Source of the DNA: JAZDLC01 sp043802345
Lineage (GTDB): Bacteria > Planctomycetota > B15-G4 > JADJEK01
Reading direction: 5' to 3'
Length of the DNA: 11,205 nt
NCBI GenBank assembly: GCA_043802345.1
Contig: JAZDLC010000389.1
Span: 1 to 11,205 of the forward strand
Shown here: positions 7,689 to 11,205 of the stretch, piece after piece
Position numbering within the stretch: position 1 is the stretch's first letter
How the letters are laid out: every line of letters begins with the position of its first letter
Translations under genes and position numbers: made by a program
Notes under the pieces: generated by a model
Databases searched by the model: none
What the model was told of the DNA's origin: nothing
The model's input: only the letters and a program-made list of their open reading frames with translations

Positions 7689-8256
7689 GAAGTTCAGAGG
7701 CCAGACTCCCCTGGCGGTGGGACACGATCTCCCTGCCGACCAGCAGCGCACCTTCGACGAGCACCTGCGGGGCTGCCTCTCGTGCTACCGGGAGTACCGG
7801 GACCATGCGGACGCGCTCGCGGCGCTGAATCCACTGCGGGCTCCAGCGTCCTTCGACGCGCCGGACGGACTGGTCGACGCGATCATCGCCGGGGTCTGGG
7901 CGGCCGAGCCTGGGCCATTGGCGCCTCATCCTACTCCGTTCTGGGCCAGACCATCCCGAACGATCCGGTACGGTCTGCCGCTGGCTGCCACGGTGCTGAT
8001 CTTCTCCCTGGCGGGCCTCTACCTTTCCATGGTCGGCGGCGAGCCACAGGGGCGCGTTCCCCAGATTCCGCCGTACGTCTCCAGCCCGACGCTCCGGCCG
8101 ATCAGCAATACGCCAGATGATGAGATCGGTCCGGTGTACGTGTTCCCCGAGCGTTTCCATCCTGGCCGACTGCGGCATGTCGGGCCGGCTTCTCTTCGGT
8201 GGTCCGAACCACTGCCCCCGGCGGCGGTCCCGATCAGCGAGCGGAATGATTTCTGA
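7678..8256 (+). CDS. Membrane-anchored zinc-finger anti-sigma factor
   Basis: This 192-residue single-span protein begins with a ZAS-type zinc-binding anti-sigma domain: Cys3 and His16, then His29-x3-Cys33-x2-Cys36 in EHLRGCLSCYREY. An amphipathic Ala/Leu-rich linker follows. One hydrophobic span lies at about residues 99-119 (GLPLAATVLIFSLAGLYLSMV). The last 70 residues are Pro-rich and should face the periplasm. The zinc finger would bind and silence the ECF factor encoded just before; a periplasmic signal would release it by proteolysis or conformational change, as for RseA/MucA-type or ZAS factors. The ATG at 7678 lies within the end of the sigma gene and follows a purine-rich GGAGAGAGGGGGG tract. 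The stop overlaps the next likely start by 11 nt. The topology is read from the sequence; the partner is inferred from gene order. Confidence 0.9.
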   Translation: MSCRKFRGQTPLAVGHDLPADQQRTFDEHLRGCLSCYREYRDHADALAALNPLRAPASFDAPDGLVDAIIAGVWAAEPGPLAPHPTPFWARPSRTIRYGLPLAATVLIFSLAGLYLSMVGGEPQGRVPQIPPYVSSPTLRPISNTPDDEIGPVYVFPERFHPGRLRHVGPASLRWSEPLPPAAVPISERNDF

Positions 8257-8381
8257 ACCGACAATCCTGCGCCAGCTTGCCTTCAGCGTTCTCGTCCTGA
8301 CGGCGGTCTCCCCTGACCTTCGCTCCCAGGTTCAGCCGCGCACCGTCGCTCGGGCCTCTACCGCGGTGGCCTCCCCAGGGG
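8246..8381 (+). other. Signal-peptide start of the HtrA-like gene, out of frame
   Basis: An ATG at 8246 overlaps the anti-sigma stop by 11 nt and opens with MISEPTILRQ, then LAFSVLVLTAVSP and DLRSQ. That is a plausible Sec signal peptide, followed by a short linker up to ASPG. This frame does not match the HtrA body. Removing one G from the GGGG run at 8378-8381 joins it to NDLRAVVRRVRPSFV of the body. That makes a continuous secreted HtrA-like protein of about 374 residues. As written, the frame runs on to a stop at 8701 through meaningless Arg/Gly-rich sequence. The most likely reading is a one-base insertion (assembly error or real mutation) in an otherwise normal gene start. Confidence 0.65.
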
Positions 8382-8396
8382 AACGATCTCCGCGCA

Positions 8397-9371
8397 GTGG
8401 TGCGGCGGGTCCGACCCTCGTTCGTTCTGCTGCATGCCGAGCACCGGCGCACGAAGTTCGGTGTCGACATCGCGGAGGCGACCGTGACCCCGTTCTCCGG
8501 CATCCTGTTCGACCCGAACGGATACATCCTGACGGTCGGCCAGGTGATCGAAGGAGCGGAGATGATCTCCGCGGAGGATCACCGGGGGGAGTTCGAGCTC
8601 TGCCAGGCGATCGGCTACGACCCGGCCAGTGGAGTGGGGGTGCTGAAGATCAGCCCGCGGGAGGACGGACAGCCGATTCAGGAGAGCGAGTCCGCGGCTG
8701 AAGTCGGCCAACCGATCTTCTCCCTGGGCAATCCGTACTATCTCGGCGCGACCCTCAGCGTGGGGCACGTGACCGGCACCGGACGAACGATCGAGTCCAG
8801 GGGGCGCGTCTGGACCAACCTGCTGCAGCTCTCGTTGGCGGTGAATCCGGGAGATCAGGGAGGGCCGATCCTGGACTACCAGGGCCGCCTCATCGGGATG
8901 GTCCTGACGAGGTATCGCCCGCCCGCCATCGCCTCCCTGGAGGATGTGGATGTCAGGGGGATCTCCTTCGGGCTGCCGGCGCAGGACGCCTTGATCACGG
9001 CTCGCAACCTGATCGAGGTGCATGGCCAGGTAACCTCCACCGAATCTACGGGCGGCGGCAAGCCCTGGCTCGGAGTGCGGATTCAGAGTATCGAGGATCC
9101 GATCCTGATCTCCCAGTTGAAGCTCGGGCCGGACCGCGGGGTGCTGATCGAGAGCGTGTTCAACGACTCGCCGGCGCGGAAAGCGGGACTCGAGAAGAAC
9201 GACGTCATCGTCGAGTTCGACCGGAGCGAGGTCCAGGGACTGCGGCATTTTGGTGAATTGGTCCGACGCAGCAAGCCGGGCAGCAAGGTCCCGGTGCTCG
9301 TGATACGGGCCGGAGATCGCCAGTTGGTCGAAATGGTGATTGGCGAAAGGCGAACGATCGAAGAGAAGTAG
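8397..9371 (+). CDS. HtrA/DegP-like pseudoprotease with a PDZ domain
   Basis: The 324 residues from GTG 8397 hold a trypsin-like HtrA domain (about 1-210) and one PDZ domain (about 224-318; starts PWLGVRIQ, includes DSPARKAGLEKNDVIVEFD). All three catalytic positions are replaced when read against the family motifs. TNAHV is TVGQV (His to Gln49), the TDIAxLK block is SGVGVLK (Asp to Gly79), and NPGNSGGP is NPGDQGGP (Ser to Gln154). The flanking residues are kept, so the fold is probably intact but peptidase activity lost. The true N-terminus is probably at 8246, one frame away, with a signal peptide placing it in the periplasm. The GTG has no close Shine-Dalgarno, and family-like sequence (DLRAVVRRV) already starts upstream of it. 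Gene order after sigma and anti-sigma recalls algU-mucA-...-mucD. It may bind misfolded protein ends rather than cut them. Confidence 0.88.
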   Translation: MVRRVRPSFVLLHAEHRRTKFGVDIAEATVTPFSGILFDPNGYILTVGQVIEGAEMISAEDHRGEFELCQAIGYDPASGVGVLKISPREDGQPIQESESAAEVGQPIFSLGNPYYLGATLSVGHVTGTGRTIESRGRVWTNLLQLSLAVNPGDQGGPILDYQGRLIGMVLTRYRPPAIASLEDVDVRGISFGLPAQDALITARNLIEVHGQVTSTESTGGGKPWLGVRIQSIEDPILISQLKLGPDRGVLIESVFNDSPARKAGLEKNDVIVEFDRSEVQGLRHFGELVRRSKPGSKVPVLVIRAGDRQLVEMVIGERRTIEEK

Positions 9372-9379
9372 CTTTCCAG

Positions 9380-9403
9380 GAGGTGATTCATGTGAATCAC
9401 TTC
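9380..9403 (+). promoter_or_regulatory. Hairpin that buries a strong Shine-Dalgarno
   Basis: GAGGTGATTC (9380-9389) pairs with GAATCACTTC (9394-9403): ten pairs including one G-U, with an ATGT loop. The 5' arm overlaps AGGAGGTGA (9378-9386), a near-perfect match to the 16S anti-Shine-Dalgarno. It begins 9 nt after the HtrA-like stop. No T run follows, so it is a poor intrinsic terminator. It could instead hide the ribosome site of the small frame that starts in the loop. It might also simply protect the 3' end of the upstream mRNA. Confidence 0.5.
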
Positions 9404-9469
9404 ATTCGAAGAGTCCTGGCTCGTTTTGCCCATCCATTCCTGCTGCGGACGCTGAAACGGTCGAGGTAA
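9392..9469 (+). CDS. Possible 25-residue basic peptide
   Basis: A GTG at 9392 lies 8 nt after GGAGG (within AGGAGGTGA) and opens a 25-codon frame ending in TAA. It encodes a basic peptide: MNHFIRRVLARF, then AHPFLLRTLKRSR. It has about seven Arg/Lys, no acidic residue, and alternating hydrophobic residues, so it could form a cationic amphipathic helix. It starts 20 nt after the HtrA-like gene and could be the last cistron of that operon. The Shine-Dalgarno is the strongest seen in this window, which is why the frame is listed. No family is recognised. The same site also contains ATG immediately followed by TGA (9390-9395). The frame may be chance. Confidence 0.35.
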   Translation: MNHFIRRVLARFAHPFLLRTLKRSR

Positions 9470-9568
9470 AGGTCATGCGGCAGGGGCAGGCGCTCGTCCT
9501 GACACAAGGGATTTAGGTCGATCCGATTCCGGGCTTCTGTACCATTCCTGGCGATTGGAGCGATCCGG

Positions 9569-10147
9569 ATGAAGTCGATTCTCTACGTCTGTTTGCCGGC
9601 CGTCCTCATGGTGACCGGTTGCCTCTCCGGGACTACCGCCGAGGACCCGATTCCGGGTCCCCTGCAGGACGCCGGGATCATCGCCCTGGAGAGCGGAGAG
9701 AACCTGCAGGTGAACATCTCGGCGCTGGTGGAGGGGAGCGTTTCCGAGGTGATTCCGTGGTTCAATGACAGGGTCTTGATGGAAAAGTGGCTGGCGGAGG
9801 AAGTGCAGGTCGATCGCGGTGAAGAGTCCGTGTTCCGGCTTGCTTGGCCGTCTGCCGGGATTGAGATCAAAGGCAGGGTGGTGGAGCAGGGGCTTGACAG
9901 GTGGCAGGCCGTGGAATGCGAACTGGAGCCGTACGCCGGCCTGGACGTCACGCACCTGAAGATCTCAGCCGAACAGGAGGCTCCCGGTTATACCCGGATC
10001 CGGCTGCAGCAGTGGCCGTTCCGCGGAGGGGCCGAGGGCGAGGCCGCGGCGCAAACCCATCTCGAGGGTTGGTCGAGAGCGCTGACCGTGTTGAGGAGCG
10101 CGGTGGGATCGACTCTGCCGACGACGCCGGCGCCGCCGCCGATGTAG
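9569..10147 (+). CDS. Lipoprotein with a START/AHSA1-like (SRPBCC) domain
   Basis: This 192-residue protein has a lipoprotein signal peptide: MKSILYVCLPAVLM followed by the lipobox VTGC, with lipidation expected on Cys18. Residues +2 and +3 are Leu and Ser, with no inner-membrane-retention Asp at +2 in the E. coli sense. Residues about 47-178 look like an SRPBCC/AHSA1-type fold: VEGSVSEVIPWFNDRVLMEKWL at the start, beta-strand-like stretches (FRLAW, IEIKGRVVE, YTRIRLQQW), and a long final helix HLEGWSRALTVLRSAV. A Pro/Thr tail closes it. This fold binds hydrophobic ligands or partners; the ligand here is unknown. The ATG follows GGAG with an 8-nt spacer. The gene faces rlmN, 46 nt away. The lipobox is directly visible; the fold is my recognition of a weakly conserved pattern. 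Confidence 0.82.
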   Translation: MKSILYVCLPAVLMVTGCLSGTTAEDPIPGPLQDAGIIALESGENLQVNISALVEGSVSEVIPWFNDRVLMEKWLAEEVQVDRGEESVFRLAWPSAGIEIKGRVVEQGLDRWQAVECELEPYAGLDVTHLKISAEQEAPGYTRIRLQQWPFRGGAEGEAAAQTHLEGWSRALTVLRSAVGSTLPTTPAPPPM

Positions 10148-10164
10148 GGGAACACGGCCTCGAA

Positions 10165-10190
10165 GGAGCACTCCGCCAGCCGGAGGCTCC
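10165..10190. terminator. Bulged hairpin between convergent genes
   Basis: GGAGC, one bulged A, CTCCG, a CCAGC loop, then CGGAG and GCTCC form a ten-pair GC-rich stem. It lies fully inside the 46-nt gap between the lipoprotein stop and the rlmN stop. It is symmetric enough to serve both strands, but neither side has a T tract. It is therefore a likely bidirectional 3'-end or attenuating structure rather than a textbook intrinsic terminator. Confidence 0.5.
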
Positions 10191-10193
10191 TGG

Positions 10194-11205
10194 TCAAGGC
10201 TCTTGATACCGCCGCCGCAGTTGCCCGCACGCGGCATCAATATCCCTGCCCCGACTCCGCCGCACCGTGGTCTTGATTCCTCCCTGTTCGAGAAGCGACG
10301 CCATCCGGTCCACCGCGGCATCGTCCGGTCGCTCGAAGCCGGTCTCCGTGACCGGGTTCAAGGGAATCAGGTTGACGGTGCAGCGGACCCCCCGCAGCAG
10401 GGCGACCAGTTCCTTCGCGCACTCCACGCTGTCGTTCACGCCCTTCAGCAGGACGTACTCGAAGGTGATTTCCCGCCCGGTCCGCCTGAAGTAGCGGGTC
10501 GCCGCTGCCAGGACATCCGCCAGGGGCACCCGATCGAGACCGGGGATGAGGCGTCCTCGCAGCTTCTCGTTCGGGGCGTGGAGCGAGATCGCGAGGTTGA
10601 TCTGGCGGCCCAGTTCCTCCAGGCGATCGATCTTCCCCGGGATGCCGATGGTGGAGAGGGTGATTCGCCGGGCCCCGAAGCCGACGCCGTCCGGGTGGTT
10701 GAGAGTCTCCAGCGCCTGCCTGACCGCTTCGAAGTTGTTGAGCGGCTCGCCGCCGCCCATCAGTACCAGATTGGTGAGGCGTCCCCCGGTCTCCGGCAGA
10801 AGTTCTCGCGCCACCAGGAACTGCTCGATGATCTCGCCGGCGGAGAGGTTCCGTTCCAACCCTGACATGCCGCTGGCGCAGAAGGCGCAGCGGATGCCGC
10901 AACCGACCTGGGTGGAAACGCAGAGCGTGGTGCGGTCTCCCTCGGGGATGATCACCGATTCGATTCTCTGACCGTCCTGGAACTCCAGCAGCAGCTTGGA
11001 GGTTCCGTCCTCCGAGTCGCTCCTCAGGACCACGCGGCTGCCGCGCACCGCGTACCTCTTCTCGAGCTCCTCCCGGAAGCGGAGCGGAAGATCGGTCATC
11101 TCGCCGATCGTCCGCGCCCCGCGGGAGAAGGTCCAGCGGCGGACGATGGCGGGGTGGAACTTGCGGGCTCCCGGCAGCGCCGCCAGGCGATCGAATCCGG
11201 AGATC
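10194..11205 (-). CDS. rlmN: 23S rRNA A2503 methyltransferase RlmN, N-terminus cut off
   Basis: This radical-SAM enzyme methylates C2 of A2503 in 23S rRNA (the family also modifies A37 of some tRNAs). The window shows 336 codons to the stop; the gene enters from the right edge. The Met at 11099 (MTDLPLRF) is internal. The frame stays open upstream to the edge with family-like sequence including GARKFHPAIVRRWTFSRGA and TIGEMTDLP, the counterpart of FRAKQIFRWIYxxG and MTDLPKALR. Counting from that Met, the cluster-binding motif CGIRCAFC has Cys67, Cys71 and Cys74; MGGGEPLNN (114-122) is the SAM-binding GEP motif; and the methyl-carrying Cys291 is in RGRDIDAACGQL. Probably only about 10-40 residues are missing. 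It converges on the lipoprotein gene. Confidence 0.95.
   Translation of the reverse strand, partial: ISGFDRLAALPGARKFHPAIVRRWTFSRGARTIGEMTDLPLRFREELEKRYAVRGSRVVLRSDSEDGTSKLLLEFQDGQRIESVIIPEGDRTTLCVSTQVGCGIRCAFCASGMSGLERNLSAGEIIEQFLVARELLPETGGRLTNLVLMGGGEPLNNFEAVRQALETLNHPDGVGFGARRITLSTIGIPGKIDRLEELGRQINLAISLHAPNEKLRGRLIPGLDRVPLADVLAAATRYFRRTGREITFEYVLLKGVNDSVECAKELVALLRGVRCTVNLIPLNPVTETGFERPDDAAVDRMASLLEQGGIKTTVRRSRGRDIDAACGQLRRRYQEP

Noticed and set aside
8382..8701. Continuation of the signal-peptide frame to a stop at 8701 as a separate 152-residue protein
   Set aside because: After the junction it becomes Arg/Gly/Pro-rich shadow sequence of the HtrA body, so it is not a real protein end.
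8358..9248. A 296-codon minus-strand frame opposite the HtrA-like gene
   Set aside because: It is a shadow of the HtrA/PDZ body; the composition is typical of antisense to GC-rich coding DNA.
9499..9527. CTGACA followed 17 nt later by TCCGAT, a possible promoter for the lipoprotein gene
   Set aside because: The -35 is good but the -10 matches the consensus at only half its positions; not enough to call.
9643..9660. Perfect seven-pair GGACCCG/CGGGTCC stem early in the lipoprotein gene
   Set aside because: It encodes a normal Asp-Pro-Ile-Pro-Gly-Pro linker after the lipobox; in GC-rich DNA such a stem can arise from the coding constraint alone.
10203..10865. A 220-codon plus-strand frame opposite rlmN
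   Set aside because: It is antisense to conserved radical-SAM sequence and has no motif of its own.

Overview
The window is about 11.2 kb of GC-rich, tightly packed bacterial chromosome. It holds housekeeping genes together with an envelope-linked regulatory module. A zinc-finger anti-sigma factor with one membrane span, a lipobox lipoprotein and an HtrA-like protein point to a diderm (Gram-negative-type) bacterium. The FGAM synthase layout, a PurL with two PurS-like N-terminal domains plus a separate PurQ, and an EboA/EboB pair would fit one of the less-studied GC-rich phyla (for example the Planctomycetota or related lineages). The sequence alone does not settle the phylum. No tRNA, rRNA, CRISPR array, insertion sequence or phage gene was seen.

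Left part (1-5740, minus strand, read right to left): purL, purQ, eboA, eboB and the start of a secreted cysteine-containing protein. The junctions are a 4-nt overlap and gaps of 37, 12 and 29 nt, so this is probably one operon. PurL and PurQ make FGAM in de novo purine synthesis. EboA and EboB belong to the ebo cluster, known from cyanobacterial scytonemin export and from eustigmatophyte plastids. Here they appear without eboC next to them.

Middle (5741-9371, plus strand): a 145-nt divergent intergenic region, then accA (carboxyltransferase alpha subunit of acetyl-CoA carboxylase), an ECF sigma factor, its membrane zinc-finger anti-sigma factor, and an HtrA/PDZ protein. The last three genes overlap each other by 11 nt at both junctions. 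The HtrA-like protein has lost all three catalytic residues (His to Gln, Asp to Gly, Ser to Gln), so it is a pseudoprotease. Its signal peptide lies in a different frame from its body, implying a one-base indel near the GGGG run at 8378-8381. Sigma, anti-sigma and pseudo-HtrA together look like a variant of the RpoE/RseA/MucD-type envelope-stress circuit in which the protease has become a probable binding or sensing protein.

Right part (9372-11205): a strong Shine-Dalgarno buried in a hairpin, with a possible 25-residue basic peptide; a lipoprotein with a START/AHSA1-like domain; a bulged hairpin between convergent genes; and rlmN (23S rRNA A2503 methyltransferase) on the minus strand, cut off at its N-terminus by the window edge.
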